Source of the DNA: Rhizobium bangladeshense
Lineage (GTDB): Bacteria; Pseudomonadota; Alphaproteobacteria; Rhizobiales; Rhizobiaceae
Length of the DNA: 64,000 nt
Direction of reading: 5' to 3'
Assembly: GCF_001662075.1 (NCBI RefSeq)
Contig: NZ_LYPL01000011.1
Span: 186,001-250,000, forward strand
The notes under the pieces are model-generated. The model did no database searches, was not told the origin of the DNA, and saw only the letters and a list, made by a program, of their open reading frames with translations. This document shows positions 35,919 to 43,844 of the stretch, piece after piece. A program made the position numbers and the translations under genes. Position 1 is the stretch's first letter. The number at the start of each line of letters is the position of its first letter.

Positions 35919-36131
35919 ATGGCGAAAGTAGTCGTTATAGGAATACCGGGCGAGGCTGGTCTTTGGCTCGCCGATCTCGACGCGGGCACGGTTACGCCGC
36001 TCAATCCGACGGGGGATTTGGCGACTGTGAGCAGCCTGCGAAAAGCCGGTGGTACATTCGTGAAGGGCGTCGACTTGGCTGTCGCCGTTTCGTCGGCGCA
36101 GGTCGCTCTTTCCGGCCACGTCGACGGCTGA
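35919..36131 (+). CDS. Small protein (70 aa) coupled to YcaO: candidate RiPP precursor
   Basis: ATG 35919 is preceded by AGGGGC. The 70 residues start MAKVVVIGIPGEAGLWLADL and end AVAVSSAQVALSGHVDG. There is no Cys, and a single Trp (16). The stop overlaps a CTG in the ycaO frame (CTGA), and ycaO follows at once. Small size, first position and coupling to YcaO-TfuA fit a precursor peptide with an N-terminal leader and a short C-terminal core. Alternatively its beta-rich start could be a partner or partial RiPP-recognition element. I do not recognise the family from memory with certainty. Confidence 0.65.
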   Translation: MAKVVVIGIPGEAGLWLADLDAGTVTPLNPTGDLATVSSLRKAGGTFVKGVDLAVAVSSAQVALSGHVDG

Positions 36132-37348
36132 GCCGGCATCTGACGAACCAATCGACATATTCCGACAGGATCATATCGCCGCGGGAAACTCTTTCCCGCG
36201 TCGAGCCGTTGTTGTCCAGATTCGGGGTTACCAGGGTGGCGCGACATACCGGGCTCGACGACATCGGAATCCCCGTCTGGTGCGCATACACCCCGAATTC
36301 TCGATCGATCGTGATTGCTCAGGGGAAAGGCCTGACCGATGTCGATGCCAAGGTGTCCACGATCATGGAAGCCCTGGAACGTGCCGTTGCCGGCGAACCG
36401 TTCGTCGATCGGCTCCGCAGCAGCGCGTCCGGCCTGCGGGCGATGGGGTACAAGATCGACGCGCTGGACTGCCTGATCGCCATCCATAAACCCGACCTCG
36501 GGCCGGACGAGGAGACGGATTGGGTGGCCGGCATCGATATTCTCACCGGCGGGAAGATTTATATCCCCTTTGAAGCGGTGGTGCTCGACCGTACGCGCGA
36601 TGCCCGATACTGGATGTCATCGGACGGCCTAGCCTCGGGAAACAACCTCGAGGAGGCGATTTTCCACGGTGTGCTCGAGCGGATCGAGCGGGACGCGCAT
36701 GTGCTTTGGCAAGTCAGCGCGGAAGTGGATCGTTATGCTGGCTGCGTCGATCCCCGCGGATTCCAGGATGACGCCTTGGGCCGGTTGATCGACAAGATTG
36801 AAGCGTCGGGATTGACGCTCAGGCTCTTCGATATCACCAGCGACATCGCCATACCCTGCTTCACCGCCATGTTAGGCCCCGGGGATTGCATTCCGGATCT
36901 GCGGCATCGCCACGGCGGCAGGGACATCCGCCTTGTCGAGGTGACCGGCGGCACGGGGGCACATCCGTCTCCGGTGCGCGCGGCCATTCGGGCGGTAACC
37001 GAAGCCGTGCAATCGCGGCTCACCTATATCAGCGGAGCCAGGGACGATATTTCTCCAGCCACGTTTTCAAGATCCTTGCCGCCGCTGATGCGCCGAGCCT
37101 TCGACGCAGTCCCCGTATCGCCGGGCTCAGCACCGGAACATTGGCCACGGGATCTGGCGCAGATGCTGCAGCATGTGCTGGAGGCTTTGCGAATAAGAGG
37201 GATCGGCTCGGTCATCGCCGTGCGCCTCAGCGCGGACACGCTTCCCTTCAGCGTCGTCAAGGTCGTTATTCCCGCGCTCGAAAATCCGGAAGGGGAACGT
37301 GCTCGGCGGTTGGGAACAAGGGCGCTGGCGAGAGCGATAGGCTTTTGA
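36128..37348 (+). CDS. YcaO-domain protein (ATP-dependent peptide backbone cyclodehydratase/thioamide synthase)
   Basis: 406 residues if started at CTG 36128. YcaO signatures: RIISPRETLSRVEPLLSRFG, VARHTGLDDIGIPVWCAYTP, VIAQGKGLTDVDAKVSTIME, MEALERAVAGEP, and LEEAIFHGVLERIERDA; the Glu residues of the last two blocks bind Mg-ATP. The C-terminus (GTRALARAIGF) lacks the Pro-rich tail common in azoline-forming YcaOs, which fits TfuA-type partners. No ATG, GTG or TTG precedes the conserved N-terminus in frame after the small ORF; only TTG 35963, inside it, or CTG 36128/36140. The CTGA overlap favours 36128. Stop overlaps tfuA (TTGA). Confidence 0.9.
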   Translation: MSRHLTNQSTYSDRIISPRETLSRVEPLLSRFGVTRVARHTGLDDIGIPVWCAYTPNSRSIVIAQGKGLTDVDAKVSTIMEALERAVAGEPFVDRLRSSASGLRAMGYKIDALDCLIAIHKPDLGPDEETDWVAGIDILTGGKIYIPFEAVVLDRTRDARYWMSSDGLASGNNLEEAIFHGVLERIERDAHVLWQVSAEVDRYAGCVDPRGFQDDALGRLIDKIEASGLTLRLFDITSDIAIPCFTAMLGPGDCIPDLRHRHGGRDIRLVEVTGGTGAHPSPVRAAIRAVTEAVQSRLTYISGARDDISPATFSRSLPPLMRRAFDAVPVSPGSAPEHWPRDLAQMLQHVLEALRIRGIGSVIAVRLSADTLPFSVVKVVIPALENPEGERARRLGTRALARAIGF

Positions 37349-38052
37349 AGATCATTTTCGCAGGTCCCAGTCTTCCCGACGCAGCCGCGCTTGCCGGCGA
37401 GGCGATACGCGTCCGGCCGCCTGCGACGCAGGGGGATCTTCTGGCTGCGGTGGAACAGAGTGCCAATGTCATCGGCCTGATCGACGGCGGCTTCGAATAT
37501 GCCGCGCCGGTCTGGCATAAGGAAATTCTCCGCGCTCTCTCGCTTGGCGTGACGGTGCTGGGGGCGGCAAGCATGGGCGCGCTGCGGGCTGCAGAATGCC
37601 ATCCGTTCGGCATGATCGGGATCGGCCGCATTTTCGAAGACTACCGCTCGGGCCGGCTGGTCGATGATGCCGCCGTCGCGCTCGTGCACGCGCCGAGCGC
37701 GCTCGGCAGCAAACCGTTGACGGTGCCGCTGGTCAATGTCAGCGCCACCCTCGATGCCATGGAAAGGAATGAATTGCTTCCAGGAGGCGTGCGCCGGGAG
37801 CTTGAAAATGCCGCCAGCGCGATCTTTTTCAAGAGGCGGACGTGGCGGGCGATCGTCGAGCAATGCGCGGGCATAGCTGCGCCGGATCGTCCGAAACTAT
37901 TTTCGGCCCTTGTCGCGCATTCCGTCGATCAAAAACGCCTCGATGCGCTGGAGTTGTTGAAAGAAGTGCAGGCAGCCGCAGATATCCGCGTGAATGCCGA
38001 TTTGTCCTGGAAATTGCACGAGACCGCATTTCCTACACGGCCTGCATTGTGA
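37345..38052 (+). CDS. tfuA: TfuA-like protein, YcaO partner
   Basis: 235 residues from TTG 37345 overlapping the ycaO stop by four bases. Starts MKIIFAGPSLPDAAAL; conserved TfuA blocks follow: ANVIGLIDGGFEYAAPVWHKEILRAL (given as IGLIDGGFEYAAPVWHKEIL), VTVLGAASMGALRAAECHPFGM, GMIGIGRIFEDYRSG and DDAAVALVHAP. TfuA (first named in the trifolitoxin locus of R. leguminosarum) works with YcaO, probably delivering sulfur for backbone thioamide formation. The reading starts at TTG; the longer upstream frame re-reads ycaO. Confidence 0.92.
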   Translation: MKIIFAGPSLPDAAALAGEAIRVRPPATQGDLLAAVEQSANVIGLIDGGFEYAAPVWHKEILRALSLGVTVLGAASMGALRAAECHPFGMIGIGRIFEDYRSGRLVDDAAVALVHAPSALGSKPLTVPLVNVSATLDAMERNELLPGGVRRELENAASAIFFKRRTWRAIVEQCAGIAAPDRPKLFSALVAHSVDQKRLDALELLKEVQAAADIRVNADLSWKLHETAFPTRPAL

Positions 38053-38154
38053 AACGAATGCAGCAATCGTCACCGGGAGTTGTGTCACGCTTTTTTCACG
38101 GGCTTGGCCACGCCAGCCCGCGTATTGTTCCTTCAATTCGTTGGAGAAATGGGC

Positions 38155-38403
38155 ATGGGCGTGACATCGGCTGCTAACATAAATGCGGACCTCAGGGCGG
38201 AAGAGGCTCTGGACGAATTGGTCGCACTGGCGCGAATGATCGCCTATGCGCGACAGGTCGCTCAGGATGTCAAACTGCCATTCGCGACGAATTGCCTCGA
38301 TCTTGCCCTTGAGGCGGTGAAGCAGGAGGTCGGGGAGGAACTGACCAAGGATCTGGCTGAATTGAGCTCCCCGGTTCCGCAAGTGAGCGTAAAGAGACAT
38401 TAG
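38155..38403 (+). CDS. Small helical protein downstream of tfuA, unknown
   Basis: 82 residues from ATG 38155 (GGAG eight bases upstream; an ATG at 38149 is too close to it). Largely acidic and helical: LRAEEALDELVALARMIAYA and FATNCLDLALEAVKQEVGEE. No signal peptide or known motif. About 100 bases after tfuA and in the same direction, so it may belong to the YcaO locus as a partner or immunity factor, or be an unrelated gene. Confidence 0.55.
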   Translation: MGVTSAANINADLRAEEALDELVALARMIAYARQVAQDVKLPFATNCLDLALEAVKQEVGEELTKDLAELSSPVPQVSVKRH

Positions 38404-38627
38404 TCTAGCTTTCGGAGCTCTCGAAGGCGAGATCGGCCACCAACCACCGCGGCCGAAGTCGCGTAAATCGCAGGGATTGACTCACCTCGGAGCAAGGCTA
38501 CGGTCTTTCAGGTAGCGGGTGTCGCGTGAAATTCAGCTGCTTTGCGCGAGGCGGGAAAAATCATGCCTTCACACTGATAGCCGACCTGCGTTCCTCTTCC
38601 CCGGCTTCACGTTAAAATGGTTTATCC

Positions 38628-39116
38628 ATGTCACGGTCTTTTCCTGCGATCGCCGCTCTTCTTGCTCTGATCCCGGCCGCCGGCCATGCCAGCGAGGCGC
38701 GGGGAAAATCGACGCCTCCTGCTGCGAATGGGTGTGTGGAAGTCAGTGGAACGGCCTTGACCGGAATGGCCGGAGGCCCAGCCTATTCGGCAGCCGAGCT
38801 CAAATGCGGCGCGAAGCTCTCGCTGGTGCTGCGGCGCCAGACCGGCAGGGATGGAAACCTTCCCGTCTGGAGCACGGTCGATCAGGTGACGATTGTCAAG
38901 CCCAGCCCCCGCCACGAACTTCTGCAACCGGGCTATTGCTCGTCGAGCCGGTTTCCTCAGGACTTCGTCTTTGCGCTCGGCAGGATGGTGGAACAGCCGG
39001 ATGGTTCCTATCGATCGGAGAGCGTCGTCAAAGCCTGGAGGGCCGATATCAAGCGCGAAAGACTGGCCGCGATTCCGGTCGATGGTCTGCTTTGCGCGGT
39101 GGACCCGGCTGATTGA
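38628..39116 (+). CDS. Secreted hypothetical protein
   Basis: 162 residues with a Sec signal (about 1-21, cleavage after GHA). The mature part has four Cys (GCVEVSG, LKCGAKL, GYCSSSRF, LLCAVDPA), suggesting two disulfides in the periplasm. No domain recognised. Ribosome site is weak, so the start is tentative. Confidence 0.6.
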   Translation: MSRSFPAIAALLALIPAAGHASEARGKSTPPAANGCVEVSGTALTGMAGGPAYSAAELKCGAKLSLVLRRQTGRDGNLPVWSTVDQVTIVKPSPRHELLQPGYCSSSRFPQDFVFALGRMVEQPDGSYRSESVVKAWRADIKRERLAAIPVDGLLCAVDPAD

Positions 39117-39475
39117 TAGGGACGACAACACCCTCAGCGAAAATACCGCCCCCACTCTCCGGCCACATCCTGGGCTCCCCGCAGGGGGCTTCGAAGGGTG
39201 AGGCCGGCCACTGGTGTTCTCTGCGGCAATGGATGAGTGCTGCCGGGATAGGGGCGGCGCAATCGATCTATTCGGAAATCGATTTGATTGGAGCCTGGGA
39301 GAAATCCGGAGTGGGTCTTGGGCTGCCGCTATTCGGGCTGTATTCGATACCCGGGCACAATAGACATTCAAAATGTACGGTAAGCGGTTTCGTTGACGTT
39401 GTCTCCGGGCGGGGAGACGGCGGCGAGTTTGGTCTCAGTGGTCGTCTGATCGGCCGGGCCGGCCGATCCCTGATC
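39117..39475. other. Convergent intergenic region
   Basis: 359 bases between two convergent genes. Only the hairpin at 39448-39468 stands out; long frames crossing this stretch look like shadows, with no family-like sequence. Confidence 0.4.
39448..39468. terminator. GC-rich palindrome between convergent genes
   Basis: GATCGGCC-GGGCC-GGCCGATC: perfect 8-base arms and a 5-base centre. Located just before the 39476 stop of the small minus-strand gene. No T run, so terminator function is tentative. Confidence 0.35.
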
Positions 39476-39682
39476 TCAATGGGTCAAATTGCGCTTCTGA
39501 GCCAGCAGTAAAATGTAATCGTCGGCAATGTCCGCGATGGCCATTGCGACTTCCGCCGGATCGCACCCCTCGACCTTCGTGTTTGCAATGAACTGATAAA
39601 CCGCTTTCTCGATCTGCTTCCGGCAGATCATCACGCGTTCATCATAACCAAATTCCGGAATCTGCGATGCTATATCACTCAT
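39476..39682 (-). CDS. Small conserved-looking protein, 68 aa
   Basis: Starts MSDIASQIPEFGYDERVMIC and continues with helical, acidic sequence (AEVAMAIADIADDYILLLAQ). Codon use is like the surrounding genes and the length suits a compact helical protein. Cytosolic; function unknown. Confidence 0.6.
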   Translation of the reverse strand: MSDIASQIPEFGYDERVMICRKQIEKAVYQFIANTKVEGCDPAEVAMAIADIADDYILLLAQKRNLTH

Positions 39683-40971
39683 CAGGTCGGCTCCTCACTA
39701 CTTGCAGTGACCATGACACAAATTATAAGTTGAGCAAGTAAATGCTTTACGAACGGTTAATTCAATGACGCGGTGCGACCATTTCGACACAGATTTGGTC
39801 AGTCAAAGGCATTTGGGTGTGTTGAATTGAGCGAAGTCATTCGCGCAGGTGGATTGACTGTTCACGCCGGGCGTCGCTCGACGAGAGTGGGTGTCTCTGA
39901 GCCTGCGGCTCTTTGGTCTCGGGCCACCTGGCGGATTTGAAGTGACCGGTCGAAGGCTTGCCGATGCCGGTCTGGCTGCTGTGGGATGACCTGCGTAATT
40001 CTTTGATTTTTCAAGAGTTAAATCTCCGTTCGCCTTCACGATCATCATTCTCCGAAGTTTGAATTGTGTTGCGCACTATCGAGGCCGGCTCATGCCGAGA
40101 TCGTCGATTTGCTCCTGACTGCTCCTTCCCAAGTGTTGCCTGGCCGCGCCATGGAGGCGAAGGAAACGGGAAAAGAATGTGAGGATGTCTTATGTTTTTT
40201 CGACAAGGATGTAAGGCGGTGCCGTTGAGCGGCATGTGAAATAACTTCGGATAATAAATAAGATAAAATTAAAATTTTATCAAAAGGTAAAAATATATAT
40301 TTCAGATAATGGTTGTATTTAAGAGTTGGTTTTGTGATGACTGAACTGTTTATGGTTAATAGCGGCAAGATGTGCTTATTTCAATAATAAAGATGAGCTG
40401 GTCTATCACTTTATAATAACGACATTATCTCTATGGGGGCGAATTTTCTGTTCAGTAATTTCGTCGCCAAGCGGAAGCACTTGGCGCCGAGCGCGAGTCC
40501 GGTCATTACTTGCGGATAGACAGGTCTGCGCAAGGCCATCGCAACGGGGAATACCGCTGTCGGCGCAGCACTTCTTTATTCGATGCAGCGATCATAACGG
40601 TTGCCCCGCTGCAACCTGTCCCTCGCAAAGGTGAGGACCCGCCGGGGTGGTTGACGGGTCCTCTGGTAGGGCTTCTTCCGCAGTGCGTAGCTATGATTGC
40701 GCTTAATCTTGATATTGTCACAGACTATTATCGGTAGATTATAGTTTCCCACAGTTTTGTCATTTTCGCGACCACAGATATTTTTCGCCGTGTTCGATTT
40801 GTACTGAGTAATTAAGAAATAAGTTGGCAACGGATTGGAGGTGCCGGCCTTCAGAACCGGAAATGCTCTAAAGCGCGTTACGTCAAATATGAAGCATGCG
40901 ACGCCTTTTGTCCTTTGTCTTGATGCATGTCGTTGTCCCGGTACCGCTGCACCCTTCCGGGCGACAATGCA
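39683..40971. other. Long non-coding stretch (about 1.3 kb), partly AT-rich
   Basis: No frame in this region looks like a family protein. 40230-40430 is strongly AT-rich (e.g. runs such as AAATTAAAATTTTATC) in a GC-rich genome. Candidate contents are the promoter of the 68-aa gene (right after 39682), small RNA genes, or decayed mobile DNA. A stable hairpin at 40633-40663 is listed separately. Confidence 0.5.
40633..40663. ncRNA. Stable hairpin in the non-coding stretch, possible small RNA
   Basis: GAGGACCCG, a 13-base loop, then CGGGTCCTC: a perfect 9-base-pair GC-rich stem in an otherwise AT-rich, gene-free stretch. It could be the end of a small RNA or a terminator. Expression is unknown. 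Confidence 0.25.
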
Positions 40972-42096
40972 TTATCTCTTCGAGGTCGCAGCGCAATCTC
41001 CGCCGCAACGGTCGATCTCCGACAAGCGCCGGAACAAGGCCTTCGTTCGGAAACGTGACCATCCGCCAACCAGTGGGATAACAGGGTCTATTTCCTCGAA
41101 TTTTTTGAATTTCTTCTGCTTTTGCCGCCAGAGCGGCCGGGCTTTCGACAACGCCCTGTTTGCGGCTCTGGCGGCTTTTGAAAAGATCAGTTTGGTAATG
41201 ACGCTGGCAGCAAGCAAGGGACTATGACGATAGACGTGCTTGAGCGAGGCTGCGGCGCTGTGCCAATCTTTCAACGCCGCAAATTTTGAGAATGCATAGA
41301 GGTGGGCCGAGGCGCGGGCGCAGCTGACGACGAAAGCAGGAAGCTGCGGATTGCGGGCGACGCATCGCTCATAGACGGCCAGAAGCGATTGCGCCATTCG
41401 GGATCTGTCGGCGGACATGGCCGCGGCGTGAACGCGATAGCCCACCAGGCCGAGTGGCACCGCCTCGATCTTGAAATGCTCGGCGGTGCGAAGTTCGAAA
41501 TCGAAGTCTTCGCATCCTCCGATTCCCTGATTGGCATAGCTCGGATCGTAGCCGCCGATCTTGTCTATGACGGCACGGCGCACCATGAAGCCGCTGCCAT
41601 TGCCGACGAAGCGGAAGACGAGATGGCGGATGAGAATGGATTCCCGGGCGCTGAGCGACGAGCCGGACCGCGTGCAATATCCCTCGGAATCGACCATACG
41701 GTGAAGGGCATAGACCGCGCCCCAGGCCTCGGGCAGGGGATGGAGCGCCGACAGCATTCTTTCGACATATGTCGGATGCCAGAGGTCGTCCGCATCCAGG
41801 AAGGCGAGATATCCGGCCTTCGATGCTGCGATCCCGGTATTGCGCGCCGCGGCGACGCCGCGGTTTTCCGTCGATAGAAGCTGGATCCTCGGATCGTCGG
41901 CGGCGAAGCGGCGGCAGATGGAGGCCGTCTCGTCGGTCGAGCCGTCGTCGACGACAATGATCTCCAGCGCCTTGTGGGTCTGATCGATGACGGACTGAAG
42001 CGTCTCGGCGATATAGTCACTGGCATTGTAGGCGGGGATCACGACCGCCACCAAAATTTCCGACCTGGTCGACATCTCCATCACCATCGCCGTCAC
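40972..42096 (-). CDS. Glycosyltransferase family 2
   Basis: 374 residues from GTG 42096, overlapping the upstream ABC gene stop (GTGA). GT2 motifs: VAVVIPAYNASDYIAETLQS, VVDDGSTDETASI, GVAAARNTGIAASKAGYLAF, LDADDLWHPTYV (metal DAD), and GGYDPSYANQGIGGCEDFDFELR (acceptor-side ED). C-terminal about 100 residues are basic and helical. Last gene of the second glycan operon; strongly alike the 43837 protein in motif order. Confidence 0.87.
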   Translation of the reverse strand: MTAMVMEMSTRSEILVAVVIPAYNASDYIAETLQSVIDQTHKALEIIVVDDGSTDETASICRRFAADDPRIQLLSTENRGVAAARNTGIAASKAGYLAFLDADDLWHPTYVERMLSALHPLPEAWGAVYALHRMVDSEGYCTRSGSSLSARESILIRHLVFRFVGNGSGFMVRRAVIDKIGGYDPSYANQGIGGCEDFDFELRTAEHFKIEAVPLGLVGYRVHAAAMSADRSRMAQSLLAVYERCVARNPQLPAFVVSCARASAHLYAFSKFAALKDWHSAAASLKHVYRHSPLLAASVITKLIFSKAARAANRALSKARPLWRQKQKKFKKFEEIDPVIPLVGGWSRFRTKALFRRLSEIDRCGGDCAATSKR

Positions 42097-43844
42097 CCGA
42101 GTTTCGATGCGAGTGTCGGCGGGCGTAGATCGATCTGGTTCTTCATCATCCTGGCGACCGCAGGGCGATGGCTGACGACGATCAGCGTTCGGCCGGCATC
42201 TTCCTTGATTGCCGAAAACACCCGCATTTCGGTATTTTCATCGAGCGCGCTCGTGGCTTCGTCCAGGAGCAGGATCTGCGGCCGGCCGGCCAGCGCGCGC
42301 GCCAGGCCGATGCGCTGGCGCTGTCCGCCTGACAGCCGCACAGCCTCGTCGCCCAGCCATTCGTCGAAGCCTTCCGGCAGATTTTCGATGAATTCCGTGG
42401 CGCAGGCGACATCGGCGGCCCACCTGACGTCCTCATCGGAGATATCCCGACGGAAGCGGATGTTGTCGAGGACCGTGCCCTCCATCAGTTCGACATCCTG
42501 GCCCGAGACCGAGAGCAGGTGCAGCCAGCTCGCGCGGTCGACATCGGCGAGGTCCCTGCCGTCGAGCGTGATCCGGCCTCGCGTCGGCCGGGTGAGATCG
42601 AGGATCATGTTGAGGATTGTCGTTTTGCCGGAGCCACTTGGTCCGGTCAGAGCCGTCGTTTCGCCTGCCTTGATCGAAAAGTTGAGGTTTTGAACGGCCG
42701 GGGCATTCGCCTGCTCATAGGTGAAGGAGACGTCGTGGAAGACGATGGCTTCCGCCAGGCGGGTGACCGGCACCCCTTGCGCCACCTGCTTGGCGTCGTC
42801 CTTTTCGGAAAGCAGCGCCAGGACGTTCTGCAGAGACGCTTCCATCTCGTAAAGGCGCAGAATCTGGGAGTCGAATCCCTTGATGTGCGGCTGGAGCCGG
42901 TAAAGCAGGATGGTGGCCGAAAGCGCTGCCTTGAAATCCACCGGCAGGAATTCCGAGGACAGGATGATCGTCAGGATGACCCCAAACGTCAGGATTTCGC
43001 TCAACAGTGAGGTCGCGGCCCCCATCCAGTCCGAGTGGCGCCAGGTCCGGCCGACTTCGCTGGATAGTGTCGCGAAGAGCTGCTGGTGGCGCTGCTCGAG
43101 GCCGAAGCTTTTGACCGCCTTCAAGGTCTGCAGCGTGGTCCAGCTCAGCTGCGTCAAGGCTTCGACAGCGGCCAGCGCCGAAGCGCCGAGACGCCGATAG
43201 GCCCCGGCAAAGAACCCCAAGGCGAAGTTATGGACAAAGCCGAAGACAAGCCCGAGCAAGGCGATCGGCCAGGCCATGACAAGCATGCCGATGCCGAAGA
43301 TGACGATCGTGCCGAAATTGACACCGAGACGCACCAGGCTCGCATGGGCCGAGGATACCGCATAGGCTTCGGTGGCGATTACATTGATCAGATCGCTGCG
43401 CTCATAGTGCTGAAAGCGCTGGAACGGGATGGTCAGGATCTTGGCGTAGAGACGATCGCGCATGCGATCGCTGATCTTGTGGTTGATCGCGCTTGTGATC
43501 AGCGAGTTGACGAATCCGAGAAGAATGCGCAGCAGGATGGAGGTGATGAGGATGCCGATCAGCACCGGTTTGGAAAGACTGAGGTCGACGCCGCCGAAAA
43601 TCGCCGGAAGCCCGGCAACGGCGGAACCGGAACCTGCGCCCTGCTGGCCGAGAATAAAGACCAGGCTCACCAGAAAGGTGATGCCGACCATCTCCGAAAA
43701 TCCGGTGAGAATGCCGAGGATGATCATCACCGTCATCTTCAGCCGCAACGCCGGCACGAGCTGCAGAAGCTCGCGGTAGCGGGCCGCGATGACCATGTTG
43801 TAGGCGCCGGCCGGCCGGGAGGCGGATGTGCGAAACCTATTCAT
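42093..43844 (-). CDS. ABC transporter with fused permease and ATPase (glycolipid flippase type, PglK/MsbA-like)
   Basis: 583 residues from ATG 43844; the longer frame re-reads the neighbouring GT2. Six-helix membrane domain at about 20-310 (LKMTVMIILGILTGFSEMVG, ILITSILLRILLGFVNSLI). ATPase with Walker A LTGPSGSGKTT (about 395), signature LSGGQRQRIGLARAL, Walker B ILLLDEATSALDE and H-loop VVSHR. Such exporters flip lipid-linked glycans or lipid A. Within a glycosyltransferase operon it is the probable flippase of the second glycan. Starts inside the end of the upstream GT2. Confidence 0.88.
   Translation of the reverse strand: MNRFRTSASRPAGAYNMVIAARYRELLQLVPALRLKMTVMIILGILTGFSEMVGITFLVSLVFILGQQGAGSGSAVAGLPAIFGGVDLSLSKPVLIGILITSILLRILLGFVNSLITSAINHKISDRMRDRLYAKILTIPFQRFQHYERSDLINVIATEAYAVSSAHASLVRLGVNFGTIVIFGIGMLVMAWPIALLGLVFGFVHNFALGFFAGAYRRLGASALAAVEALTQLSWTTLQTLKAVKSFGLEQRHQQLFATLSSEVGRTWRHSDWMGAATSLLSEILTFGVILTIILSSEFLPVDFKAALSATILLYRLQPHIKGFDSQILRLYEMEASLQNVLALLSEKDDAKQVAQGVPVTRLAEAIVFHDVSFTYEQANAPAVQNLNFSIKAGETTALTGPSGSGKTTILNMILDLTRPTRGRITLDGRDLADVDRASWLHLLSVSGQDVELMEGTVLDNIRFRRDISDEDVRWAADVACATEFIENLPEGFDEWLGDEAVRLSGGQRQRIGLARALAGRPQILLLDEATSALDENTEMRVFSAIKEDAGRTLIVVSHRPAVARMMKNQIDLRPPTLASKLG

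Noticed and set aside
35980-36131. Programmed -1 frameshift joining the small ORF to YcaO
   Set aside because: Frames would allow it, but no canonical X-XXY-YYZ heptamer is visible near the end of the small ORF; the CTGA overlap is simpler. Kept only as an alternative.
36886-37344. Long N-terminal extension of the tfuA frame
   Set aside because: It re-reads ycaO in another frame; the TfuA family begins at KIIFAGPSLPD, matching TTG 37345.
39113-39511. Plus-strand 132-residue frame
   Set aside because: No family resemblance, runs over a convergent region and the small minus-strand gene; weak start.
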